Of a stretch of DNA of 64,000 nucleotides, positions 56,068 to 64,000 are shown one piece after another. The DNA comes from Cololabis saira (lineage: Eukaryota; Chordata; Actinopteri; Beloniformes; Belonidae). A program made the translations under genes and the position numbers. The stretch's first letter is position 1; each line of letters opens with the position of its first letter. The stretch spans positions 14,613,017 through 14,677,016 of the forward strand of contig NC_084587.1 of assembly GCF_033807715.1 (NCBI RefSeq), written 5' to 3'. A model generated the notes under the pieces. That model did not search any database. It saw nothing but the letters and a program-made list of their open reading frames with translations, and was not told where the DNA came from.

Positions 56068-59000
56068 ATGAGTACTGGTCCTCAGACATGTGTATATTGT
56101 GACAGTGCTAACCACAAACCAGAACATTGTCCAGACAACTCTGTAGCCCCTCGTAAGGAGAAACTGAGAAAACTGGGAAGATGCTACGTGTGCCTAGGCC
56201 CAAAACACATAGCTAAATTCTGCAAAGCTAAGGGGGTTTCATGTGCACTGTGTAGTCGCAGACATCACCAGTCAGTTTGTGAACAAGGTGAAGCTAAAGC
56301 AGATGCTGATAGTGGCAGTACAGACGCTGTGGTATCCTCTGTGTCCAGCACAGTAAAACTGAAAGCTAATGTTCAGAACACAGTACTGCTCCAGACAGTT
56401 AAGGCATGGACAGAGGGCCCAGCAGGGAGAAAAATCGTGCACTGTCTGTTAGATGGAGGCAGCCAGAGAAGCTTCATTCATGAAGGTGTAGTGAAAGCAC
56501 TAAGACTGCCAGTGGTGAGACAAGAGACACTGCAGCTACATGTATTTGGCTCTACAACTCCTGTAAAGGCACAGCGCAACATTGTGCGAGTTTCACTGGA
56601 AAATGTGTGGAACACGCAGCAAAGAGTTGAAATCGAAGCTGTGGAAACCCCTCAAGTGTGCAGTGCTGTAATAAAGATCCCAGGCTTACCCATGCAAGAG
56701 GAGTTAAAGAGAAATGGTCTGCAGCTTGCTGATTTTCCACTAGAAAGTGCTGATGATCCAGAACTGTCAGTATTAATTGGAGCAGACTATTACTGGAAGA
56801 CAGTGTCCGGCAAGGTCCATAGAATCACAGAGACACTAGTAGCCATAGAAAGCATCTTTGGCTGGGTTTTGCAAGGGCCAGTCTCAACATCCAGTGTCAC
56901 CAACGCCACCTGCATGCACATCAGCTTAAGTGAGGACACCCAGATCGCAAAACAGCTACATGCCTTCTGGGAGGTGGAGTCACTGGGCATTGTTAATGAG
57001 CAAATTCAGAGCCCAGACGAAACCGAGGCTCTTCAGAGCTTTGAACAGACTACCACACACAAAGATGGCCGCTATCAAGTTGAGCTACCGTGGCGACCTG
57101 ACAGATCGCATCTTCCAGACAACTTCAGAGTCGCAAAAAGACGGTTTGAAAGCCTCAAGAGGAAATTCAAGACGGATGCAACTCTGTACATGAGGTACAA
57201 TGATGTCATACAGGATTACCTGCAGCAAGGCATCTGTGAGGACGTACCAGAGGGCACTTCAGCGGCAGAGACACCTGACACAGTGGAATACTACATGCCG
57301 CATCATGCTGTTCTTCGAGAGGATAAGGTAACTACTAAACTGAGAGTAGTTTTTGATGCATCATCACACGAGGAGGGCTGCCCATCCCTAAATGACTGTT
57401 TACTGACCGGGCCAAACCTGAACCCAAATCTGCTAGATGTGCTAATCAAATTCAGACTCCACCAGATAGCCTTTACTGCAGATATTACCAAGGCTTTCCT
57501 GCAGATAGCTCTGGCAGAAAAGGATAAAGATGCTGTTAGGTTCCTGTGGCTACATGGACCTCCAGCCAAAGACTGTGAAAATGAGCTGCGCATCATGAGA
57601 ATGAGTAGGGTGGTATTTGGAGTCTCACCCAGCCCCTTCCTGTTAGCTGCGACAATAAGAAAACACATCAAGCAGTATGAAACGGAGCAGCCGAGGACAG
57701 TGGAGGCGCTGAGAGAGTCGCTCTACGTTGATGATTTTATCTCCAGCTCAAGGGATGTGGATGATGCCTTTTCAGTCACCAAGACAGCAAAAGAGATCCT
57801 GTCCCATGCGGGCATGAACCTGTGTAAATGGGTGACAAATTCACCGGACCTGAGAGCCAAGTGGAAAGAAAATGGAGTGGAGCATGCAAGCGAGACAGAC
57901 AATGTTGGAAATGTGCTGAAAGTGTTGGGGTTAGTGTGGAGACCAGAGAAGGATGACTTTGTGTTTGATATGAAAGGACTGTTGGACATTTTGAAGAGCA
58001 AAAGAAACACAAAGAGAAATGTGCTGCAGACATCAGCTCGTATCTTTGATCCTATTGGCTTCCTGACTCCATTCACCATACGTGCAAAGTGTCTGTTTCA
58101 AGAACTGTGGGAGAGAGGAGTCAGTTGGGATGAGCAGCTTCCTCCAGACCTGGCTGAAAATTGGAATCAGTGGTGTGCAGAGCTGCCAAAGCTCCACCTG
58201 GTGGCCATTCCAAGGTGGTACCGAATTGAGATTCAACCAAATTCAAAGAATATCAAGCTACATGTCTATTGTGATGCTAGCGAAAAAGCATACAGTGCTG
58301 TTGCCTATCTGCAAGGACAGAACAAAGAAGGAGAAGTTGTGACAAGCTTTGTAGCATCCAAGTCAAAGGTGGCTCCATTAAAGAAAATGACATTACCACG
58401 CTTGGAGCTGATGGGTGCATTGATCGGAGCGAGGTTAGGGAACAATCTTCTCCAGCCGCTGAACCTGCAAGTAAATCAGCTTAACATGTGGACAGATTCA
58501 ATGATTGTCTTTCACTGGATACGCAGCACAGCACAAAGGTGGAAGCCATTTGTAGCCAACAGAGTGACTGAAATACAAGCTCTCACAAATCCAGAGTCGT
58601 GGGCACACTGCAGCAGCAAAACCAATCCTGCTGATCTACCAACCAGAGGCCAGAGCGTAGAAACCCTCATCCAGAGCCAGCTGTGGTGGAGCGGACCCGC
58701 TTCGCTCTCACCAACTGATGTTACAGAAAGCACTGATGAGGACTGTGTCGCAAATGAGGTAAACACTGAGCTTAGGTCTAAATATCAGACTGTAGTACAG
58801 TTTACCAGCACAGAACAAGCTGAGCCACTGTTAGATCTAGACAAGTACAGCAGGTTAAAAACAGTGCTGAGAACAACTGCATGGGTGAAAAGGTTCATAA
58901 CTAATGTTCGTTCTAGTCAAAAAACTCAGGGAGAGCTAACTGCAGAAGAGCTCACTGCTGCAGAAGTGTACTGGGTTAAAGTGACACAAGAGCATAGCTT

Positions 59001-60309
59001 TAACCAAGAAATCAGTCAGCTGAAATCCGGACAAGAGCTTAAGAAAGATTCAAAAATCAGAGACTTGAAACCATTCTTGGATGAAAATAACCTTATCAGT
59101 GTAGGAGGTAGACTACAGCACTCAGATCTCAGTTTCAGGGAGCAACACCCATGGGTGCTGCCTACAAAACACAGATACTCTGAGTTACTAGCTCAGTACT
59201 GTCATGAGAGAGTGATGCACTCTGGGGTCAGAGATACTCTAGTGCAGATGCGGGAAAAATACTGGGTTTTGAAGGGGAGACAGCTGGTGAAGAAAACAGT
59301 CTCACATTGTTACATTTGTAAGAGACTTAAGGTGAAATCAGCACAGCAAATCACAGCTCCGCTACCTAGAGACAGAGTTACTGAGTCACCACCCTTTGAA
59401 GTTACAGGGGTAGATTTTGCAGGACCATTATATGTCAAGTCTAGGGGCCAGTCAAAGGCATATATTGCACTATTCACATGCGCTGTCACTAGAGCCGTGC
59501 ATTTAGAGCTAGTCTCAGATCAGACTACTGAAAAGTTTCTCTTAGCCTTAAAGAGATTTATTGCAAGACGAGGACTGTGTAAAGTTATTTACTCTGACAA
59601 TGCTAAAACATTCAAGAGAGCAGACCAAGACCTAAAAGAACTATGGAAGTCTATCAGAGGGTCAGAGCTTACAGAGTTTTTCGCTGACAAAGGGATCACC
59701 TGGAAGTTTATTGCAGAGCGAGCTGCTTGGTGGGGCGGCTTCTGGGAAAGGCTTGTGAGATCTGTAAAAACATGTCTGAAGAGGATCATGGGGAGGGCAT
59801 CACTAAGCTTCGAGGAGTTGACAACTATGCTTGCTAAAATAGAGGCTGTGTTAAACTCCAGGCCTCTTTCTTATGTGGACAGTGATGCTTCAGAGCCCCA
59901 GCCACTTACACCCTCTCATTTCCTGGTTGGGAAAAGACTAACCTCTTTACCACCAAAGACTATGCTTCCACCATCTCAGGCAACCAACGTGGGCAGAGAG
60001 GACATCGGCCGGAGATGGAGGTACCGGCAGAGACTGTTAACCAGCTTCTGGAACAGCTGGAAAAAGGACTATCTGATGGACTTAAAATCAGCTCACAGGT
60101 GTGAGTTACCTGTACCCACTGTGTTGAAAGTGGGAGAGGTCGTTCTGATCGGAGAGGACAACATACCCAGGCAGATCTGGAAAATGGGCAGGATCATAGA
60201 GCTTTTTCCAGGGAGAGATGGACTCATTCGTTCCTGCACTGTTCGTACAACAACAGGCAGTTTGCTGAAGAGACCTGTTCAGTTAATATATCCTTTAGAA
60301 ATAAGTTAA
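56068..60309 (+). CDS. pol: BEL/Pao zinc-knuckle and Pol polyprotein
   Basis: There are 1413 codons from the first ATG (56068); an upstream in-frame start is not needed if translation reads through. Zinc knuckles: CVYCDSANHKPEHC (56089), CYVCLGPKHIAKFC (56182) and CALCSRRHHQSVC (56242). Aspartic protease: LLDGGSQRSFI, Asp at 56452, with Gly where Ser/Thr is usual. RT: TADITKAFLQIAL (Asp 57481) and catalytic YVDD (57724-57735). RNase H: YCDASEKAYSAV (Asp 58273), LELMGA and WTDS (Asp 58495). Integrase: HHCC zinc domain (His 59203 and 59218, Cys 59308 and 59317), then D (59413), D (59596), E (59746), spaced D-x60-D-x49-E. The C-terminal segment RRWRYRQRLLTSFWNSWKKD is the BEL-specific DUF5641-like tail. 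The frame is full length with no internal stop, which is unusual for a genomic copy. Confidence 0.96.
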   Translation: MSTGPQTCVYCDSANHKPEHCPDNSVAPRKEKLRKLGRCYVCLGPKHIAKFCKAKGVSCALCSRRHHQSVCEQGEAKADADSGSTDAVVSSVSSTVKLKANVQNTVLLQTVKAWTEGPAGRKIVHCLLDGGSQRSFIHEGVVKALRLPVVRQETLQLHVFGSTTPVKAQRNIVRVSLENVWNTQQRVEIEAVETPQVCSAVIKIPGLPMQEELKRNGLQLADFPLESADDPELSVLIGADYYWKTVSGKVHRITETLVAIESIFGWVLQGPVSTSSVTNATCMHISLSEDTQIAKQLHAFWEVESLGIVNEQIQSPDETEALQSFEQTTTHKDGRYQVELPWRPDRSHLPDNFRVAKRRFESLKRKFKTDATLYMRYNDVIQDYLQQGICEDVPEGTSAAETPDTVEYYMPHHAVLREDKVTTKLRVVFDASSHEEGCPSLNDCLLTGPNLNPNLLDVLIKFRLHQIAFTADITKAFLQIALAEKDKDAVRFLWLHGPPAKDCENELRIMRMSRVVFGVSPSPFLLAATIRKHIKQYETEQPRTVEALRESLYVDDFISSSRDVDDAFSVTKTAKEILSHAGMNLCKWVTNSPDLRAKWKENGVEHASETDNVGNVLKVLGLVWRPEKDDFVFDMKGLLDILKSKRNTKRNVLQTSARIFDPIGFLTPFTIRAKCLFQELWERGVSWDEQLPPDLAENWNQWCAELPKLHLVAIPRWYRIEIQPNSKNIKLHVYCDASEKAYSAVAYLQGQNKEGEVVTSFVASKSKVAPLKKMTLPRLELMGALIGARLGNNLLQPLNLQVNQLNMWTDSMIVFHWIRSTAQRWKPFVANRVTEIQALTNPESWAHCSSKTNPADLPTRGQSVETLIQSQLWWSGPASLSPTDVTESTDEDCVANEVNTELRSKYQTVVQFTSTEQAEPLLDLDKYSRLKTVLRTTAWVKRFITNVRSSQKTQGELTAEELTAAEVYWVKVTQEHSFNQEISQLKSGQELKKDSKIRDLKPFLDENNLISVGGRLQHSDLSFREQHPWVLPTKHRYSELLAQYCHERVMHSGVRDTLVQMREKYWVLKGRQLVKKTVSHCYICKRLKVKSAQQITAPLPRDRVTESPPFEVTGVDFAGPLYVKSRGQSKAYIALFTCAVTRAVHLELVSDQTTEKFLLALKRFIARRGLCKVIYSDNAKTFKRADQDLKELWKSIRGSELTEFFADKGITWKFIAERAAWWGGFWERLVRSVKTCLKRIMGRASLSFEELTTMLAKIEAVLNSRPLSYVDSDASEPQPLTPSHFLVGKRLTSLPPKTMLPPSQATNVGREDIGRRWRYRQRLLTSFWNSWKKDYLMDLKSAHRCELPVPTVLKVGEVVLIGEDNIPRQIWKMGRIIELFPGRDGLIRSCTVRTTTGSLLKRPVQLIYPLEIS

Positions 60310-60342
60310 AGGGGACTGAGTAGTGATGAACAGTTGTTCATC

Positions 60343-60353
60343 GGGCGGGAGAA
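60343..60353 (+). promoter_or_regulatory. Polypurine tract
   Basis: GGGCGGGAGAA, purine except for one C, directly precedes the 3-prime LTR. It is the expected plus-strand primer site. Confidence 0.75.
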
Positions 60354-60793
60354 TGTTGTGAATTGTTTTAATTTTAGGGATTTAAACAGATAATTCCTGT
60401 TTACTTAGAGCTGTTAAATGTTAAAATGTTAGAAGTTAAAATGTGTAAGATGCACTATTTACATTATTTACAGTTTATTTACATTTAGTATTTACAGTTT
60501 ATTTACAGCTATTTACAGTAAAGTGAACATGAACATAAACGTTTAAATGGATTGTGCTGAAAATACGCTATTTCCGGTTTCGCTTTTATTTTGAAGTCTA
60601 CAGGAAGTGGTCTAACGTGTGTCAACCGTATGCTTTAGACTCTAACTGACAGCTGACAGCGAACAGCTGATTTGACGGAGAAAGATCGGTTTTCTCCCGT
60701 TTTTCTTTGTAAACAACTTGTTTTAGGATAATAAATGTCAGTTTTTAAAGCCACACGTTCTGATCATTTATAAGAAGCTTCTGCTCCACAACA
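60354..60793 (+). repeat. BEL/Pao 3-prime LTR
   Basis: 440 bp, identical to the 5-prime LTR except at 60740. The AATAAA polyadenylation-like signal is in the equivalent position (60730-60735). Confidence 0.97.
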
Positions 60794-61104
60794 GTTACGT
60801 AACCAAAATGCAATTTGCATAGGTTGGCCTCCGATGCGTGAAACCACGCCCACAACTAACTCCGCGGGCCGGAGCTTCCGCCATTTTTTCGTAGCAGTGT
60901 ATCGCGTCATTCAGGTAGCCAATCAGCACAGTGCCTCATTATCATAGCCCCGCCCACTCAGAATCCTGCATAGATAATGAGGTTAGAGAATGGCTCAGAG
61001 GCTGAATTTCTCATTTATTTAGCAAAAACAATCAAAAGCTTGTTTTTAAGACATTCAAGGCCTGTTTAAAATAGGGATTATATGCCATAATAGGTCCCCT
61101 TTAA

Positions 61105-61341
61105 AGGGGACCTATTATGAAAAACAAGTTTTTTCTTGCTTTAACATATATAAAGTGGTCTCCCCTCAGCCTGCCAACTCAGAGAAGGATGAACAACCAA
61201 ATTCTGCAGTGTCTGTACAGCCGCCTGGATGAGCCATCCAGTGTCATGTGACTTCTACGAGCCGCTCAGATTCTGCTCCTGTCGTGACATCACGACAGGA
61301 GCAGAGGTTGGCCTCCGATGCTTGAAACCACGCCCACAACT
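61105..61341. mobile_element. Second AGGGGACCTATTATG MITE, 3-prime truncated
   Basis: It begins at the TTAA shared with the preceding MITE and follows its left half closely (AACATATATAAAGTGGTCTC, TGCCAACTCAGAGAAGGA, GATGAGCCATCCAGTGT) up to GAAACCACGCCCACAACTA near 61341. It then loses similarity, and no right terminus was seen. It contains an internal 34-bp palindrome. Confidence 0.8.
61272..61305. repeat. 34-bp palindrome (16-bp arms, 2-bp spacer)
   Basis: Arm TCTGCTCCTGTCGTGA, spacer CA, and the exact reverse complement TCACGACAGGAGCAGA. It lies at the position corresponding to where the BEL element entered the sister MITE copy (TTCTGCTCCCGTTGTTAC). Confidence 0.95.
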
Positions 61342-63110
61342 ATAAACCGTGTAACTGCATGCGAGCGTCCGACTATCGTGTAGCACTGCGTGACATTGTA
61401 CGCTCTCTGTCCATCTCCCTCCAGCCAGCTCCCACTTTATGTATGTTTGATAAATTGGATTCAGTTGGCCAGGTGTCACTTCAAACATATCTAAGGGTAT
61501 CTTTAAAGTTACTGCTGAAATCATCTTCTCAGAGGCAAATGTCTGTAATCGATTTAAAATATTGCAAATCCAATGCATTATTGATTAGTTGCTAAGGTTT
61601 TGAAAGGCTTTTGAATTTGGTGAATTGAATAGTTTCTGCCAGTGAAATTAAAAGAAGAAAAACTCGATACACCAAGGAGAACATGTTGATGAAAGTTACT
61701 GTCTAGACAACTGTGGGAGTGAGCAAGTGACGGGAACTTTATAGATGCATTATGAGACAAAAGGATAGGGAAGAAGAACAAATGTGAATAGTTCAATGCA
61801 CAGCTTGATATTTAGCTAACGATGTGTGTGACATTCTGACAACATTCATGCCAAATGTTGAGCTCAACTGCACTGACACATCACACGATCATGATGACGG
61901 GTCTGTTGACGGAGAAACACATTTAGAAGCCAATAGAAGAGATAACAAAAAGAGCTGCATGCTGTGCAACTAATGTGCAACTCTGGAAAAACATAATTAA
62001 CATAATTAATATGGTGGAAATAATAAGCTAAACTATAACATGTTTTAATTTAAGGACATGTGTTTAATCTATTTATTAATTTGCTCATTGTAATATTCTG
62101 AACTGTTTGGATTTGGAAACAATTTACACTCTAACATTTTAAACACCTAATTCATGTTCCCTGAGGCCAAATTATAAAACAATGAATGAATAAAAGCATG
62201 ACATAGTTTATAACAAAGTTTTTTTCAATTAATTCCAGTAAACTTTAGATCAAAACTGCAGTCTTCCAGCAGAATCCAGGATAATGCAGGAAAGCCTTAA
62301 GCCAACGAGGGTCTCCATCTATAAATAAGACTTTAACAAGCCCCCTAACAGGGAACGAGAGCCCGGCCGGGGGAGGACGGTTGACAGAGTGGGAGATCAA
62401 CCTGAAGTTGTCATTATTGCTTTAGACCGACTCATAATGCCGGAGTCTAATGTGATAAATCAGCAAGTGGTGGATGGAGCCATCCGACCTTTATGCCCTC
62501 AACCAATCCATATCTGTTATATCTCCCAAGCTACAAACCATTTTAATACAAGCAAAACACCATCAGGATTTAGTCATCTCCCACCAGTTTCGGACAATCC
62601 AACATTGGATCATGGATTCATTGGATAATGAAGCAGGAATTTCACATTTTAAGGACACCATCCAGTCTGCTGATGCCAGTCCCACCAAATCACTGCAAAC
62701 AAACGTTAACAGCTGTGAGTATGTCATCAAAACATTTTCCACCCCCACTGAATTGAAATGAGCTGCAACACTGCTGATGAATCAAAGATGGATACAGGAA
62801 TAACACATCAACTGATCCAATGTAAAAGCTGGAACAATGAAATTAACAACACAGTTTTTCTGATGGCATTAGTGGCTCCACACACACATTCATGTCGTGA
62901 TAAGAAGCTGCCAGTGCCATCTGGTATTGATGTTGACAACAATTCAGACGTGGATTTTATTGTGAACCGTGGCAGATCAAGGTTGTTTGCTTTTTAACTC
63001 AATACCTGATTCTCTTTGTTCTTGCTCATGAGCAGAAGCTGCTGCTATTCTGGTCGAGAAATAGCTGTGAATAGTACTGTGAATGTTGTTTTGTGAAACT
63101 TTTTGAAACA
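61342..63110. other. Unassigned DNA
   Basis: No gene, LINE or MITE was recognised. Short frames near 62389-62997 have no domain signature. Confidence 0.45.
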
Positions 63111-63119
63111 GTTTTGTGT

Positions 63120-63240
63120 TGCAGAGTGAGGCAGGCTGTAGTGGAGCCAGAGGGGGGGGCAAGGGGGCGGTCGCCACGGGGCCCACAAGCTCATAGGGCC
63201 CAATGATAGGGCCCCGTTTTGTGTGATACGTTCATATATA
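63120..63240. repeat. hAT-like terminus remnant (GGGGCCC-rich)
   Basis: GGGGGCAAGGGGGCGGTCGC then CACGGGGCCCACAAGC and ATAGGGCCCCGTTTTGTG recall the ends of the 9281 hAT family (CGCACGGGGCCTCGCG). Neither a second terminus nor a duplication was found. Confidence 0.35.
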
Positions 63241-63368
63241 ATTTATATATATAAATTTTAGGCTATAATAATGACAAAATGTGCATTGTGTGGCCAGTGT
63301 AGGCTGATTCTTACTTTACAACTGTCCTGAACGCATCAGGGCTGTGAGCCAACGCTGATTGGCTGTAA

Positions 63369-63508
63369 AGCCTGATTTATGGTTCCGCGTTAAATGACGC
63401 AGAGCATACGCCGTAGGGTACGCGGGGACGCGTGGCATACGTGCGCATCGTCGCGTACACTACGCCGTTGGCTCTGCGTTGGTGTAACGCGGAACCATAA
63501 ATCAGCCT
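63369..63508. mobile_element. PIF/Harbinger-type MITE (AGGCTGA family), short copy 2
   Basis: AGCCTGATTTATGGTTCCGC and GCGGAACCATAAATCAGCCT bound 140 bp. The exact duplication TAA lies at 63366-63368 and 63509-63511. The interior is rich in TACGCCG/CGTACGC words and is almost fully self-complementary. Confidence 0.92.
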
Positions 63509-63511
63509 TAA

Positions 63512-63977
63512 CAGTTACAGCCAATTTGCCGACTCGGCAATTTGCTGCCATGAAGGAGATGAGCGTTAAACTTTAAAAGAGGACTAAGCATATACAAAGT
63601 TTTGAATGTTATCCTGTTTCCCACATTACCTGGATTATTTTGTTCGGGCCAAGGGTTATGGAAGAGTCAACTGCCATTGGTGAGGCAGTGTAACCTTCAT
63701 AAATAATTTCTTTATCAGAATGTTGTGTAGCTTTGACCACCTGCCTATTTGAATGTGCTTTGTGTTGTTTTCAACTAGACCGCCGAGTCTATTCTCTGTT
63801 ATAGAGCTCAGAAATGATGTTATAGACCGCTGTGTCTATTTCTATCTAAATAGATTGTGTAATTGTAGACCAGTTATGTTTTTTTTTTGTATTTAAGCTG
63901 TATCAAAGATGGAACTGAGTCAGTCCGTGACTATCTGAGTTTTCAGCAACGTGTGATTGATAGCTGTCAGGCCTATG
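63512..63977. other. Unassigned DNA
   Basis: No gene or repeat was recognised between the MITE and the terminal microsatellite. Confidence 0.4.
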
Positions 63978-64000
63978 TGTGTGTGTGTGTGTGTGTGTGT
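63978..64000. repeat. (GT)n microsatellite, cut by the window end
   Basis: At least eleven GT units run to the last base; the true length is unknown. Confidence 0.9.

Larger units (their letters stand above)
54502..60793 (+). mobile_element. BEL/Pao LTR retrotransposon, nearly intact
   Basis: The 6292-bp element is bounded by 440-bp LTRs and by the 5-bp duplication GTTAC (54497-54501 and 60794-60798), the usual length for BEL/Pao. Internal order is LTR, primer-binding site, gag, in-frame stop, zinc knuckles-protease-RT-RNase H-integrase, polypurine tract, LTR. Protease preceding RT, with integrase last and a C-terminal BEL-specific region, is diagnostic. No envelope-like frame follows pol. 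One mismatch between LTRs implies a recent insertion. Only the stop between gag and pol looks disabling. Confidence 0.97.
54318..61100. mobile_element. TTAA-flanked MITE (AGGGGACCTATTATG), split by the BEL element
   Basis: Ends AGGGGACCTATTATG (54318) and CATAATAGGTCCCCT (to 61100) are perfect inverted repeats with TTAA on both sides (54314-54317 and 61101-61104). Removing the BEL element and one GTTAC leaves an element of about 486 bp, from AACATATATAAAGTGGTCTC on the left to AAAATAGGGATTATATGCCA on the right. It is piggyBac-like by target site. Confidence 0.88.

Noticed and set aside
56552..59789. Several antisense and out-of-frame open frames across pol
   Set aside because: They are shadows of the BEL Pol frame, which carries all the recognisable motifs.
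60309..60353. Search for an envelope-like frame after pol
   Set aside because: Only 44 bp separate the pol stop from the 3-prime LTR, so no third gene exists.

Overview
The window is eukaryotic and almost certainly from a ray-finned (teleost) fish. It is AT-rich and full of (CA)n, (GATA)n and (CCTT)n microsatellites. It also holds repeat types that co-occur in teleost genomes: many hAT and PIF/Harbinger miniature elements, TTAA-flanked miniature elements, L2-like and jockey-group LINE pieces, a tRNA-derived SINE, a Tc1 remnant and a BEL/Pao LTR retrotransposon. No complete host gene was recognised. The only non-repeat gene signals are a weak candidate promoter with a first coding exon (about 2.4-2.6 kb, minus strand) and a possible last exon next to it. 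There is no operon-like organisation.

Layout. 1-3.8 kb: a 704-bp hAT MITE and the candidate host exons. 3.8-7.7 kb: one minus-strand L2-like LINE broken by three DNA-transposon insertions. One of these is a hAT carrying a pogo-type transposase fragment, which itself carries a Harbinger MITE. 8-17.5 kb: a SINE, LINE ends, two hAT derivatives that keep only an N-terminal exon, a decayed retroelement pol fragment and a Harbinger-like element with a Myb/SANT start. 19.3-22.6 kb: a large TIR element with a nested MITE, and a second Myb/SANT-bearing element. 25-28 kb: a roughly 0.9-kb fold-back structure, a hAT-like N-terminal exon and two L2-like fragments. 30.5-31.8 kb: a LINE RT fragment with an intact 357-codon frame. 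33.5-36.3 kb: a hAT MITE and an unclassified LTR-like or promoter-like stretch with four 60-bp tandem units. 42.5-50.5 kb: a hAT MITE, L2 remnants, another LINE and several MITEs with clear TA, TTA or TTAA duplications.

52.7-61.3 kb is the most structured part. A decayed minus-strand transposon-encoded gene is cut by a TTAA-flanked MITE. That MITE is itself cut by a nearly intact 6.29-kb BEL/Pao element with 440-bp LTRs that differ at one base, a 5-bp GTTAC duplication, a gag frame and a 1413-codon zinc-knuckle/protease/RT/RNase H/integrase frame. One in-frame stop separates gag from pol. A second partial MITE abuts the first and shares its TTAA. 61.3-64 kb is mostly unassigned, with one more Harbinger MITE and a (GT)n run at the end.

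I found no new enzymatic or defence system. The interest lies in insertion chronology, in non-autonomous elements that repeatedly keep only a DNA-binding exon, and in a few unclassified structures. All family assignments rest on motif recognition by eye, not on searches.
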